A DNA stretch of 64,000 nucleotides from an uncultured Bacillota bacterium (GCA_949291945.1 CASEXH010000033.1:1-64000); one strand, 5' to 3'. Positions 52,389 through 62,357 are shown, counted from the first letter of the stretch. Notes: generated by a model not told the origin, from the sequence alone. Numbers and translations are program-made.

Positions 52389-52425
52389 ACAGCCACTTTA
52401 CGACACGGTGTCGCAAAGTGGCTGT
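52389..52425. promoter_or_regulatory. 25-bp palindrome, copy 2, with extended arms
   Basis: The core at 52395-52419 (ACTTTACGACAC, G, GTGTCGCAAAGT) differs from copy 1 at one left-arm position without compensation. Flanking ACAGCC/GGCTGT extends the inverted repeat to 37 bases. It lies between the sigma-like pair and a convergent small gene, so it could also work as a terminator. Confidence 0.8.
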
Positions 52426-52441
52426 TGCCATGATAAAGGAT

Positions 52442-52651
52442 TTAGTGATCTTCCGGAAAACGTATCACAGGGCGCTGTTTGATTTTTTCTTTGCTTACTT
52501 TCCGCTGAAGGCAGAATACCATATCCGGGGTGCGCTCAAAAAATCCCCGGTCTTTTTTCCAGCTCATACCGCATCTGCAGTGCTGCAAGCCGATAAACTG
52601 CTGTTTCATTTTTCTGCCGCATCGGGGGCAGACTTTATTGCTTCTTCCCAT
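52442..52651 (-). CDS. Small zinc-ribbon-like protein
   Basis: A 69-residue, minus-strand protein with CPRCGRKM near the N-terminus and HCRCGMSW about 15 residues later, a four-cysteine ribbon, followed by a basic tail. GGGAG lies about nine bases before the ATG. It is the only gene of the element region on the minus strand in this window. Function unknown; DNA or RNA binding is possible. Confidence 0.65.
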   Translation of the reverse strand: MGRSNKVCPRCGRKMKQQFIGLQHCRCGMSWKKDRGFFERTPDMVFCLQRKVSKEKIKQRPVIRFPEDH

Positions 52652-53159
52652 GGAGCCATCTCCCTTGATTAAAAATCTTTTCTATGATTCTGAATTATAC
52701 CATTTCTGAAAAAATTCCGAAATATTTTTTTATCACCCTATATTTTCCCCTCTGAAACCTCCTATTGGTGAGAGGGTGAAGTTCTAAGACACATTCTTAT
52801 ATTTTCCCTTTCGCTGAACCTTGAAAACTTCATTGCCTGTCCAGACGGATACCTGGCAGTTGAGTATGCCTTTTTGCGTACCCTGCAGGAGAAAACGCTG
52901 CGGAAAGTGAACCGGAGCAGGAACGGGTCTGGAATGAGAACAGGCGCAACGCTCAGAAATAAGTTTTCAGCCTGCCAGGTGCAGGCTGGATAACAGCAGA
53001 TACCATGCGGGGAAGCCTTTGATTGGCTTCTCCGTATTCATGTGCTGTTATCAGCGCAATTCCGGGAAAGGAGGGCAGGAGCCATGGACAGATAAAAGTA
53101 AGGAGAACTTTTTGGACACAGTGATATTGTCAAGGAACAAAGAAAGAGAGGTTTAGTTG
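52652..53159 (+). other. Leader region of the surface protein gene, strongly folded
   Basis: This 508-base gap has no convincing gene. At 52989-53052, perfect outer arms GATAACAGCA/TGCTGTTATC enclose an inner stem CGGGGAAGCC/GGCTTCTCCG (one mismatch). Short degenerate frames in the region look like non-coding sequence. The A+T-rich part at 52680-52810 could hold the promoter, but I cannot pick a convincing -35/-10 pair. Confidence 0.5.
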
Positions 53160-56100
53160 ATGAAAGGGAAAGGAAAAAGGATACTTTCCGGTCTGCTTTC
53201 GCTTTTGACGATCCTGACTTCCGTGGTACAGCCGGTGGTTACTTATGCCGCAGAGCCGGAGCCGGCAGGATATGAAGCACAGTATCCGGCACTGGAGACG
53301 GTGCGGGAGTATCTGGATGCAGAAGAAGTGGTAACAGCGGAAGATTATGAAGTGGAAACAGGAAGCAGTTTTGATGTGGAATCGGATTTTTCCGGCTTGG
53401 AAATACATGATGAAAAAGTCCGGGTGACATTCCATGAAGCAAAAAATGAAACCGGGCAGGACTATGACGGGAACCATGCGGACACCTATCGGGCAGTCTA
53501 TTTTGTGGAGCCGTTAAGTGGCCATCCGCCTTATCATATCTGCAGGAATATTATCGTGAAAGAGCCGGTGGCAGAGAAACAGTCGGAGAGCCACTCTGAC
53601 GGAATAGGAACCAGTGAGGAGAGTACAGAATCGGAAAGTGAGGACGAAGATTCAGAACTACAGCCGCAGACAGAAACAGAGACAGTGACAGAACTGCCGG
53701 AGGAGGCAGAAATGTTGTCGGAAGAGGATCTGGATGCGGCGTTAGAGGAAACGGAGGAACAAAAGACAGTCGATGAGGAAAGTGGCCTGACGCTTGGGGA
53801 AGTGCTTCTGCAGGCAGAGGATCAGGGCATTGATATCCAGGGACTTGAAAACGGAGAGAGCGTCAGTTTTATAGCGCAGGCTCCTGCGGCACGGGCAGCC
53901 AGGGCGTCACAGTCTGTCACCATTACCCAGGGAAGCTATTATTACTATGCAGACTATGGGCTTGGCTCCTATGTGACGGCACCCTTTACCGTGTCTTTTG
54001 GGAACGTGACGGCGACAGCTTACTGTATCCAGCCGTCAAAACCGGGGCCGGGAAGCGGTACTTATCAGATTACCAAACTGGAGGGGAATCGGGAACTGGC
54101 AAAGGTGTGTTATTACGGAACAGAGGCATCTGGATCAGCTTATTTTTTTGCAAATCACCACACGGATTTTTCTGCCGGGAAACGGTTTATCGTGACACAC
54201 CTTGCGGCATCCTACGCTAATGGGAGTGAAGATGCTTTTTACGGAACCAACAGCACTGGGGAGGCGCTGGCAAAGGAACTTTATAACTATGCTGTGAGCC
54301 AGCCGGATATTCCGGATGTGGAGATGTCCTTTTCCAATGCTAATGTAAGTGCCTATGTGGACGGCGAACAGCAGAGGACAGAAGAAATTACGTTCAAGGC
54401 ATCCAGCCAGCAGACGATTACTCTGGATCTGCCGGATGGGGTAAAACTCCATAACGTCAGTACCGGAAAGGTCAGTGCTGCGGGAGCAAACGTAACCATC
54501 TCCGGCGGCACACGGTTTTACCTGACAGCCCCGCTGACACAGACGCAAGATGTATCCGGTTCCTGGTCAGCAAAGATGCAGGGAAGTATCACCAAAGACT
54601 ATTCTGCCTATAAGATTACGACAGGAAGTGATACACAGGATCTTGCACTGGTATTTGGAGAAGGCGTAGAAGATGAGAAGTATGTGAGCCTTTCGGTGAA
54701 GTGGATTGAGCTGGCAAAGGTGGAAGTGATTAAGGTAGATTCTAAGCACTCGGACGCAAAGCTGGCTGGAGCTGTGTTTGGCATTTACAGCGATAAAGAC
54801 TGTACAAAGCTGATCACGCAGATGCCGGCAACTGATAAAAACGGTTCTTCTGTAGCAGAAATCATTAAGACGCAGAATACTGTGTACTTAAAAGAGATCA
54901 CGGCTCCAACCGGATACCGCCTGAATACTTCTTCTTATAACGTGAACCTGGTGGCAAACCAGACGACTTCTGTTACAGTTCCAGATCAGGAGCAGCTTGG
55001 GGAACTGACCATCTATAAAGAAGGGGAAGTGCTGGCCGGAGCGGATATAACAGATGATGGTGTAACCTTCCGTTATGAAAGCCGCAGGCAGAAGGGCGCT
55101 GTGTATAACGTCTATGCGGGAGCAGATATTGTAACAGCCTATGGAGCGAAAGTCTACAGTAAAGGGGATCTGGTAAAAGCGAACCTGACTACAGATTCCG
55201 ACGGAGCCGCAGTGCTGAAAAACCTCCATCTTGGAACCTATGTCATTAAAGAAGTGCAGGCCCCGGAGAATTTCTATAATGCCGGGGAGGAAAAGACGGT
55301 AACACTGTCTTATGCCGGACAGAACGTGGAAACTGTATTCAGCGAGAGTACCTTCCATAATGACAGGCAGAAAGCGGAAGTTTCTGTATTAAAAAAGGAC
55401 AAGGACACCTTAAATCCTCTGGATGGCGGCGTGTTTGGATTGTATGCGGGAAGCGATATTAAAAATGCGGACGGAAGCGTTGTGGTATCGAAGGGAACGC
55501 TGATCGGGAAAGCGGTGACAGGAGACGACGGAAAAGTTGTCTTTACGGCAGATTTGCCCATTGGATTTTCTTATGATGTGAAAGAGATCCAGGCCCCGGA
55601 GGGGTATGTGAGAAATCAGGAGGAGGTATATTCCTTTACCTTTTCTTACACCAATGACAGCGAAGCAAAGGTAACCTTTCGTCATACGTTTACCAATGAA
55701 CGTGTGAATGCCACAATCAAGCTGCAGAAAAAAGACGCAGAGACGAACCAGGCAGTTCCACAAGGGGATGCCACACTGGAAAATGCAGTGTATGGCCTGT
55801 ATGCCCGTAAAGATATTGTACACCCGGATGGGGCAACCGGGGTGATCTACAAAGCCGGCGAACGGGTGGCGACGCTGACCACGGACGAGAACGGGGAAGC
55901 GTCTGTAGAAAACCTGTATCTTGGGGAGTATTTTGTCAAAGAGATCACGCCTCCCGTGGGGTATCTGGCAGATGAGAGTGAACATGATCTTGTGTGCAGC
56001 TATGAAGGAGATCTGACCGCAACCGTGGAGCGGGAGTGTGTATCACTGGAACAGGTAAAGAAGCAGCCTTTTGAGATCATCAAGGCAGCCAATAATGGGG

Positions 56101-59100
56101 AGACGGACGCTGATCTCCTGTCTGGGGCTGGATTTACCGCCTACCTGCTCTCTGACCTTACAGTAAAGGAAGATGGCAGCTATGATTTCGATTCCGCAGA
56201 ACCGGTGGTGATCGGGGAGAACGGGGCGACAGAAATGTTTACGGACGAGAAAGGATATGCCTGCAGTATTGCCCTTCCTTATGGCACATACCTTGTCCGG
56301 GAGACCACCACGCCCCATAATTACAAGCCGGTGGACGACTTTATCGTGCGGATTACAGAGCATAATCCAACTACGCCACAGGTATGGCGGGTGCTTCTGG
56401 ACGAGAAATTTGAAGCAAAACTGAAGATCATCAAGCAGGATGATGAGACGAAAAAACCGGTGCTTCACAAAGGTACAGAGTTCCGGATCTATGATCTGGA
56501 TAAGCAGGAATACGTTGAGCAGGTGACAACCTATCCTACAACAACGGTTCACAAGACATTCTTCACCGATGAGGAAGGATATCTGATCCTGCCCCAGAAC
56601 CTAAAAATCGGGCATTACCGGATCGAGGAAGTCACAGCGCCTTACGGATATACACTGAATGAGAACTATTTTGAAATTGCCGTGGATTCCGATACCGCTT
56701 ACCAGGTGGACAGTGTTTCCGGGGATGTAATTATTGAAGTAGTTTATGAGAACCATCCGGTGAAAGGACAGTTAAAGATTGTGAAGCAGGGCGAAGTCCT
56801 GGACGGATTCAGCAAGGACTTTGTTTATGAAGTAGAAAACCTGGCAGGCGCAGTCTTTGAAGTGTATGCTGCGGAGGATATTTATACTGCGGATTTCCAG
56901 AAAGACGCAGAGGGAAACCGTATCTTAGAGTACGCCGCTGGAGAGCTGGTGGGAACTGTGACTACCGATGAAAACGGGGAGGCATACTTATCGGATCTCC
57001 CTCTTGGAAGCTACAAGATTGTGGAAGTTACCGCCCCGGAGGGCTTTGTACTAAATGGGGAAGCGCAGACAGTGACTTTCACATATAAAGACCAGGAGAC
57101 GCCTGTAATCGAACAGGAAGCTGTTTTCCAGAATGAACGCCAGAAAGTGGAAGTGTCTGTGGTGAAAAAAGATGCAAAGACACAGGCAACCGTGGAAGGC
57201 GCAGTCTTTGGGCTGTACGCAAAAGAGGATATTCTGGCACACGGCGAAGTGATTGTGAAAGCGGACACGCTGATTGGAAAAGCGCTGTCTGATGAAAACG
57301 GCAAAGCTGTATTTATGAATGACTTACCGTTTGGCCGCTACTATATCAAAGAAGAAGCCGCACCGGACGGGTATGTTTCTTCCGATAAAGTGGTAGAAGT
57401 GACTGCAGAGTATCAGGGGCAGGAGATTCCCGTGGTGGAACTGGCCTCTGAATATGAAAATGAGCCGACAAAGATTTCTGTGAAAAAGACGGATCTCACA
57501 ACCGGCGTGGAGCTGGAAGGCGCAAAACTGACCGTCCTGGATCAAGACGGGAATATCGTAGACAGTTGGACTTCCGTGAAAGGAGAGGAACACCTGATTG
57601 AGCGGCTGACCGTAGGCGAGACTTATACGCTTCGGGAAGAGCTGGCCCCTTATGGGTATCTGAAAGCGGAAGAAATCACTTTTACTGTGGAGGATACAGC
57701 GGAAATCCAGAAAGTGGAAATGAAAGACGATGTTCCGGAAGGGACGCTGATCATCAATAAGAAGGGCGAGTTCCTGGAAGATGTGACACTTGTTGATACC
57801 ATTGGCGGCTGGATCAGCCATATCTTTGAATATATCACCGGCGCTTTAAAAGATGTAACCTTTGAGGTATATGCCCTGGAGGACATCAAAGCGGCAGACG
57901 GAGAGAGCGAGGATTATTATAAGAAGGATGAGCTGATTGCCACGATTACCACAGATGAAACAGGCATTGCGAAGCTGTCTGGCCTTCCCCTTGGAAAATA
58001 CTATGTGAAAGAAAAGGAGACTGCGGAAGGCTATGTGCTGGACGGGGAAATCCGGGAAATTGACCTGACCTATGTGGATCAGGAGACAGCGGAAGTTACC
58101 TGGAATGGAGACTGGCAGAATAACCGCCAGAAGGCGGAAGTATCTGTCCTGAAGAAAGAAAAGGATACTGACCGGGTACTGGAGGGCGCTGTGTTTGCTC
58201 TTGCCGCAAAAGAGGATATTACCAATAAAGACGGGGATGTGGTTCTGGAAGCAGGAGCCGTGATCGAGGAAAAAGCAACCGGGGAGGATGGAAAACTGAC
58301 TTTTGAGGCGGATTTGCCCATCGGATTTTCCTATGTAGTGAAAGAGACTTCCCCGGCTCCGGGATTTGCCACCACAGACGAGGTGCAGGAGTTTACTTTT
58401 ACAGCGGAATCTTCTGATAAAACGACAGTTTCTTACGAATTTATCTTTGAGGATGAACCGACAGTCTTTGAATTTACCAAAACTTCCCTGACAGATGGAA
58501 AAGAAGTGGAAGGAGCGAAGCTGACTGTAACCGATGAAAATGGCGAAGTTGTGGATGAATGGGTATCCGGCAAAGAGTCGCATATCATTAAGGAGCTGGT
58601 GGTCGGACAGACTTATACCATGACGGAAGTGCTTCCGGCTCCGGGGTATGTGACGGCGGAGAGCATCCAGTTTACTGTGGAAGATACCGCCGAAGTCCAG
58701 AAAATCGAGATGAAAGATGATGTGACAAAGGTAGAGATTTCTAAGACGGATATTGCCGGGAAGGAGCTGCCGGGAGCGAAGCTCACCATCCTGGACGAGA
58801 ATGGTGAGGTAGTAGAGAGCTGGACTTCCACGGAGGAACCGCATTATATTGAAATGCTCCCTATTGGGAAGTACACACTCCATGAAGAATCCGCACCGGA
58901 AGGTTATCTGATTGCGGAGGATGTAGCCTTTGAAGTAAAAGACACCGGTGAAATTCAGAAGGTTGTGATGAAAGATGAGGCGGAGCCAGAAGAAACACCG
59001 GAGACGCCGGAAACACCGGCAACCACGGTGGATGCACCAAAAACCGGGGATCACACACCGATTGTTGCACTTATGATCTCCTGCGGCCTGGGGCTTGCCG

Positions 59101-59153
59101 GGATTGTTGCAGCCGCAACTTGGATGAAAATGAGAAAAAAGAAACAGGATTGA
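53160..59153 (+). CDS. Giant sortase-anchored surface protein with SpaA/Cna-B repeats
   Basis: A 1997-residue exported protein: signal peptide (MKGKGKRILSGLLSLLTILT to TYAAEP), a Glu/Ser-rich stretch (about 140-235), a thioester-domain-like module (about 255-395; Cys289 in TAYCIQPSKPG), then about 13 SpaA/Cna-B isopeptide domains (about 520-1940). Each of these has a KE(I/V)xAPxGY-like glutamate motif, for example KEITAPTGYRL and HEESAPEGYLI. A Pro/Thr/Glu linker, sorting signal APKTGD, membrane helix and RKKKQD tail follow. It probably forms a long stalk for adhesion or mating contact. ATG 53160 follows GAGAGG. Confidence 0.92.
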   Translation: MKGKGKRILSGLLSLLTILTSVVQPVVTYAAEPEPAGYEAQYPALETVREYLDAEEVVTAEDYEVETGSSFDVESDFSGLEIHDEKVRVTFHEAKNETGQDYDGNHADTYRAVYFVEPLSGHPPYHICRNIIVKEPVAEKQSESHSDGIGTSEESTESESEDEDSELQPQTETETVTELPEEAEMLSEEDLDAALEETEEQKTVDEESGLTLGEVLLQAEDQGIDIQGLENGESVSFIAQAPAARAARASQSVTITQGSYYYYADYGLGSYVTAPFTVSFGNVTATAYCIQPSKPGPGSGTYQITKLEGNRELAKVCYYGTEASGSAYFFANHHTDFSAGKRFIVTHLAASYANGSEDAFYGTNSTGEALAKELYNYAVSQPDIPDVEMSFSNANVSAYVDGEQQRTEEITFKASSQQTITLDLPDGVKLHNVSTGKVSAAGANVTISGGTRFYLTAPLTQTQDVSGSWSAKMQGSITKDYSAYKITTGSDTQDLALVFGEGVEDEKYVSLSVKWIELAKVEVIKVDSKHSDAKLAGAVFGIYSDKDCTKLITQMPATDKNGSSVAEIIKTQNTVYLKEITAPTGYRLNTSSYNVNLVANQTTSVTVPDQEQLGELTIYKEGEVLAGADITDDGVTFRYESRRQKGAVYNVYAGADIVTAYGAKVYSKGDLVKANLTTDSDGAAVLKNLHLGTYVIKEVQAPENFYNAGEEKTVTLSYAGQNVETVFSESTFHNDRQKAEVSVLKKDKDTLNPLDGGVFGLYAGSDIKNADGSVVVSKGTLIGKAVTGDDGKVVFTADLPIGFSYDVKEIQAPEGYVRNQEEVYSFTFSYTNDSEAKVTFRHTFTNERVNATIKLQKKDAETNQAVPQGDATLENAVYGLYARKDIVHPDGATGVIYKAGERVATLTTDENGEASVENLYLGEYFVKEITPPVGYLADESEHDLVCSYEGDLTATVERECVSLEQVKKQPFEIIKAANNGETDADLLSGAGFTAYLLSDLTVKEDGSYDFDSAEPVVIGENGATEMFTDEKGYACSIALPYGTYLVRETTTPHNYKPVDDFIVRITEHNPTTPQVWRVLLDEKFEAKLKIIKQDDETKKPVLHKGTEFRIYDLDKQEYVEQVTTYPTTTVHKTFFTDEEGYLILPQNLKIGHYRIEEVTAPYGYTLNENYFEIAVDSDTAYQVDSVSGDVIIEVVYENHPVKGQLKIVKQGEVLDGFSKDFVYEVENLAGAVFEVYAAEDIYTADFQKDAEGNRILEYAAGELVGTVTTDENGEAYLSDLPLGSYKIVEVTAPEGFVLNGEAQTVTFTYKDQETPVIEQEAVFQNERQKVEVSVVKKDAKTQATVEGAVFGLYAKEDILAHGEVIVKADTLIGKALSDENGKAVFMNDLPFGRYYIKEEAAPDGYVSSDKVVEVTAEYQGQEIPVVELASEYENEPTKISVKKTDLTTGVELEGAKLTVLDQDGNIVDSWTSVKGEEHLIERLTVGETYTLREELAPYGYLKAEEITFTVEDTAEIQKVEMKDDVPEGTLIINKKGEFLEDVTLVDTIGGWISHIFEYITGALKDVTFEVYALEDIKAADGESEDYYKKDELIATITTDETGIAKLSGLPLGKYYVKEKETAEGYVLDGEIREIDLTYVDQETAEVTWNGDWQNNRQKAEVSVLKKEKDTDRVLEGAVFALAAKEDITNKDGDVVLEAGAVIEEKATGEDGKLTFEADLPIGFSYVVKETSPAPGFATTDEVQEFTFTAESSDKTTVSYEFIFEDEPTVFEFTKTSLTDGKEVEGAKLTVTDENGEVVDEWVSGKESHIIKELVVGQTYTMTEVLPAPGYVTAESIQFTVEDTAEVQKIEMKDDVTKVEISKTDIAGKELPGAKLTILDENGEVVESWTSTEEPHYIEMLPIGKYTLHEESAPEGYLIAEDVAFEVKDTGEIQKVVMKDEAEPEETPETPETPATTVDAPKTGDHTPIVALMISCGLGLAGIVAAATWMKMRKKKQD

Positions 59154-59234
59154 TACGATAGGATTGGGCGTTTGTGGACAGCCGTGTGTTTCCATGAACG
59201 CCCTTTTTAATTTTGGAGAAAGAGGTGGATAGAA

Positions 59235-59384
59235 ATGAAATGGTTGATCGCTGCGGGCGGGGTACTGGTGTTCCTGCTCTTATTTGGACTGTACTGCTGT
59301 ATTGTGGTCGGTGCAAGAGAGGACAGGCTCCTGGAAGAACTGGAATGGAAAGGCAGGCAGGATGCAGACGGAGAAAACGGATAG
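59235..59384 (+). CDS. Small single-pass membrane protein, 49 aa
   Basis: MKWLIAAGGVLVFLLLFGLY is a membrane segment, followed by CCIVVGAREDRLLEELEWKG and a short acidic tail. AAGAGGTGGATAGAA precedes the ATG. It overlaps the next small gene by 23 bases. No function known. Confidence 0.65.
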   Translation: MKWLIAAGGVLVFLLLFGLYCCIVVGAREDRLLEELEWKGRQDADGENG

Positions 59385-59628
59385 AGGGAAATATGCGCCG
59401 GATAAGCCAAAAGACTGCGCTTATTGTTACTTTTGGCACAGCAGGAAACAGAAATGTACAAAGAAGCGCTGCTATTATCTTTTGCCGGAAGAAAGGCAGG
59501 AGCATGGCGGTAAAGAACAAGGGATGCGTGGGGACTGTAAAACCTGTCCATATGGGCTGCACTCCCCCTGTATCGGCTACTGCCTGCAGAAGATCCTTCT
59601 GGAGATGGGGCTGTGCGGTCAGAAATGA
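59362..59628 (+). CDS. Small cysteine-rich protein
   Basis: An 88-residue protein with about ten cysteines in CAYCYFWHSRKQKC, RCYYLLP, CKTCPYG and CIGYCLQK, suggesting one or two zinc sites. Found in this position in related elements, function unknown. GCAGGCAGG lies just before the ATG. A competing frame over the same bases lacks the cysteine pattern and is rejected. Confidence 0.65.
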   Translation: MQTEKTDRGKYAPDKPKDCAYCYFWHSRKQKCTKKRCYYLLPEERQEHGGKEQGMRGDCKTCPYGLHSPCIGYCLQKILLEMGLCGQK

Positions 59629-59650
59629 GGAAGAAAGAAGGTGATCGGCT

Positions 59651-60169
59651 ATGCAGGATGAAGTTAATCAAAAGGTGGTGACACTTTGTATCAACGGTGG
59701 GAAGATTTCTGCCCGGATACTGAAAAATGCGCTGGTAAAGCTCCTGCGGAAGATGGAGCAGATGAAGCGGGAACAGCGGCAGGCTGCCAGAGCTTCCAGA
59801 CAGCAGAAAGAGCCGGTGGAATATCACGGGAAACAAAGCATGGAAAAGCTGATGAAGCAGAACTGCCAGCTTACCAATATCGAAGTGACGGACGGGAACA
59901 TCAAATCTTTTGAAAAATATGCCCGTAAGTACAATATTGATTTCAGCCTGAAGAAAGATACTTCCGTATCGCCGCCCCGGTATTTTGTGTTTTTTAAAGC
60001 TAGGGATGTGGACATCATGACGGCTGCCTTTAAAGAATATACCGGGAAACAGCTTTTTAAAGGAAAGAAACCGTCCCTCAGAAAAAAGCTGTCCTTGGCA
60101 AAAGAGCGGCAGGCAAAGCACCGGGAGCGGGAGAAAGACCGCCGGAAGGAGCGTGGGCCGGAGCATTGA
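59651..60169 (+). CDS. PcfB family protein (DUF3801)
   Basis: A 172-residue protein of the PcfB/DUF3801 family (VVTLCINGGKISARILKNAL, EYHGKQSMEKLMKQNCQL, DFSLKKDTSVSPPRYFVFFK, and a very basic C-terminus). In pCF10-like systems PcfB is located at the transfer machinery beside the coupling protein PcfC. The VirD4 gene begins within its stop codon, consistent with a functional pair. Confidence 0.88.
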   Translation: MQDEVNQKVVTLCINGGKISARILKNALVKLLRKMEQMKREQRQAARASRQQKEPVEYHGKQSMEKLMKQNCQLTNIEVTDGNIKSFEKYARKYNIDFSLKKDTSVSPPRYFVFFKARDVDIMTAAFKEYTGKQLFKGKKPSLRKKLSLAKERQAKHREREKDRRKERGPEH

Positions 60170-62112
60170 GTGAGAAGAAAACTGTAAAACAGAAAAATAA
60201 CAGGTCTGTAAAAGAAACAGTAACATTGTTTCTGGAAAAAGGCAGGAAGAAGTTATCAGAGACAGTCAAGGGCATTCTGCCGTCTCTGGATTGGAAGCGG
60301 CTCCTGATCCGAAACTTTCCCTATGGAATTGTATTCTATCTCGTAGACAAGGTGGCATGGCTGTACCGGTACTGTGTCGGGGATTCCCTGATCGAAAAGT
60401 TAGGGGTGCTTTTCCTGAATTTTTCCCTGGCATTTCAGAACGTCTTTCCCAGCTTCCATCCCCAGGATCTCTGCATTGGCGTTATAGGCGCTGTCCTTGT
60501 GAAGCTGGCGGTGTATCTGAAAGGAAAAAATGCAAAGAAATACCGGCAGGGCGTGGAGTACGGCTCCGCCCGGTGGGGGACGCAGAAGGATATAGCGCCT
60601 TTCATTGATCCGGTCTTTGAGAACAATATCCTTTTAACGCAGACAGAGCGGCTTACCATGAACAGCCGTCCGAAGCTGCCAAAGTATGCCAGAAATAAAA
60701 ACGTGATTGTAATTGGCGGCTCCGGTTCCGGCAAGACCAGATTTTATGTGAAGCCGAATTTAATGCAGATGACACCAAATGTTTCCTATGTAGTCACTGA
60801 CCCGAAAGGCACGATCCTGGTGGAATGCGGGAAGATGCTGCAGAGAGGTTCCCCGAAGATGAAAGACGGGAAGCCGGAGCGTGATAAAAACGGGGAGATT
60901 GTGTATGAACCGTATAGGATCAAGGTGCTGAATACCATCAATTTCAAGAAAAGTATGCACTATAATCCCTTCATGTATATCCGCAGTGAGAAGGATATTT
61001 TAAAACTGGTGAATACCATCATTGCAAATACCAAAGGAGAAGGCGAGAAATCTTCTGAAGATTTCTGGGTGAAAGCCGAGAGGCTTTTGTATTGCGCACT
61101 GATTGGCTATATCTATTATGAAGCGCCGGAAGAAGAGCAGAACTTTTCCACGCTTTTAGAGCTGATCAATGCGTCGGAAGCCAGGGAAGATGATGAAGAA
61201 TTTAAAAATGCCGTAGACGAGCTGTTTGAGGAACTGGAACGGGAGAAGCCGGAGCATTTCGCTGTGCGCCAGTATAAGAAATATAAGCTGGCGGCGGGCA
61301 AGACAGCAAAATCCATCCTTATTTCCTGTGGGGCCAGGCTTGCGCCCTTTGATATAGCGGAGCTTAGGGAGCTGACAAGCTATGACGAGATGGAACTGGA
61401 TATGCTGGGGGATCAGAGGACAGCCATGTTTGTGATTATCTCTGACACGGATGATACTTTTAACTTTATCGTGGCGATTATGTATACCCAGCTTTTCAAC
61501 CTGCTCTGCGACAGGGCGGATGATGTGCATGGGGGACGGCTCCCTTATCATGTAAGGCTTTTGCTTGATGAGTTCGCCAATATCGGGCAGATTCCAAAAT
61601 TTGATAAGCTGATCGCAACCATCCGAAGCCGGGAAATTTCGGCTTCTATTATTTTGCAGTCCCAGAGCCAGTTAAAGACTATCTATAAAGACGCTGCCGA
61701 AACAATTTTAGGGAACTGCGATACCATGCTTTTCCTGGGCGGCAAGGAGGGCAGCACCTTAAAGGAAATCTCGGAGACGCTTGGAAAAGAGACGATTGAC
61801 CTATATAACACCTCAGATACCCGTGGGCAGAGCCGGTCTTACGGCCTAAATTATCAGAAAACCGGAAAAGAACTGATGAGCCGGGATGAACTTGCTGTGA
61901 TGGACGGGAATAAGTGTATCCTTCAGCTTCGTGGAGTACGCCCGTTTTTCAGCGACAAATTCGATATTACCCGGCACAAGAGATATAAGTTGTTGTCGGA
62001 CTATGACAAAAAGAACAGCTTTGATGTGGAGGCGTATATGAAGCATACGTTGAAACTGCGGATGAAAGAGGAATTTGACCTCTTTGAAGTAGAGGGGAAG
62101 GAAAGTGAATGA
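60166..62112 (+). CDS. VirD4/TraG-type coupling protein
   Basis: A 648-residue type IV coupling ATPase that hands the relaxase-DNA complex to the channel. Two N-terminal membrane segments (about 42-62 and 100-120), Walker A GGSGSGKTR with K190, Walker B LLLDEFANIG (D468, E469) and the conserved ASIILQSQSQLKTIY. TTG start at 60166, overlapping the PcfB stop by four bases, with GGAAGGAG somewhat far upstream. Its stop overlaps the next gene by four bases, indicating tight coupling. Confidence 0.95.
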   Translation: MSEKKTVKQKNNRSVKETVTLFLEKGRKKLSETVKGILPSLDWKRLLIRNFPYGIVFYLVDKVAWLYRYCVGDSLIEKLGVLFLNFSLAFQNVFPSFHPQDLCIGVIGAVLVKLAVYLKGKNAKKYRQGVEYGSARWGTQKDIAPFIDPVFENNILLTQTERLTMNSRPKLPKYARNKNVIVIGGSGSGKTRFYVKPNLMQMTPNVSYVVTDPKGTILVECGKMLQRGSPKMKDGKPERDKNGEIVYEPYRIKVLNTINFKKSMHYNPFMYIRSEKDILKLVNTIIANTKGEGEKSSEDFWVKAERLLYCALIGYIYYEAPEEEQNFSTLLELINASEAREDDEEFKNAVDELFEELEREKPEHFAVRQYKKYKLAAGKTAKSILISCGARLAPFDIAELRELTSYDEMELDMLGDQRTAMFVIISDTDDTFNFIVAIMYTQLFNLLCDRADDVHGGRLPYHVRLLLDEFANIGQIPKFDKLIATIRSREISASIILQSQSQLKTIYKDAAETILGNCDTMLFLGGKEGSTLKEISETLGKETIDLYNTSDTRGQSRSYGLNYQKTGKELMSRDELAVMDGNKCILQLRGVRPFFSDKFDITRHKRYKLLSDYDKKNSFDVEAYMKHTLKLRMKEEFDLFEVEGKESE

Positions 62113-62336
62113 GTGATTTATTTAAAGAAATGCAGGCAAAAATCGGCTGTCAGTATCTTTCAGATCTTCCTTATTATAAACGGGCGGTCTGGTATGAACT
62201 GCGCCGGATGCCCCTGGGGGAATATGGCCAGGAACAGTTGGAGGATTTCGCCCGGTATGTATTTGGCGTGAGATACTCCGTTTTAAAAGAAGTCATGGAT
62301 CGATTGGAGGCAGAGCCGGACTTTGCGACACCATGA
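62109..62336 (+). CDS. Small hypothetical protein, 75 aa
   Basis: A 75-residue soluble protein, MSDLFKEMQAKIGCQYLSDL onward, with PYYKRAVWYELRRMPLGEYG and a leucine/arginine-rich middle. Coupled to virD4 by an ATGA overlap. Its last codons lie within palindrome copy 3, which thus encodes part of DFATP. No family recognised. Confidence 0.68.
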   Translation: MSDLFKEMQAKIGCQYLSDLPYYKRAVWYELRRMPLGEYGQEQLEDFARYVFGVRYSVLKEVMDRLEAEPDFATP

Positions 62337-62344
62337 CGCAAAGT
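62320..62344. promoter_or_regulatory. 25-bp palindrome, copy 3 (over a stop codon)
   Basis: Left arm ACTTTGCGACAC intact, centre degenerate (CATGA), right part CGCAAAGT. It covers the stop codon of the small gene after virD4 and lies 13 bases before copy 4. Confidence 0.75.
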
Positions 62345-62357
62345 TTGCTGCATCAGA

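Noticed and set aside
57846-59195. Long open frame (449 codons) on the minus strand opposite the adhesin gene
   Set aside because: It mirrors the codon pattern of the repeat-rich adhesin, encodes an unnatural His/Phe/Cys-rich protein and has no ribosome binding site.
59392-59640. Alternative frame over the small cysteine-rich gene
   Set aside because: The overlapping frame at 59362-59628 has a regular cysteine pattern and a better ribosome binding site.
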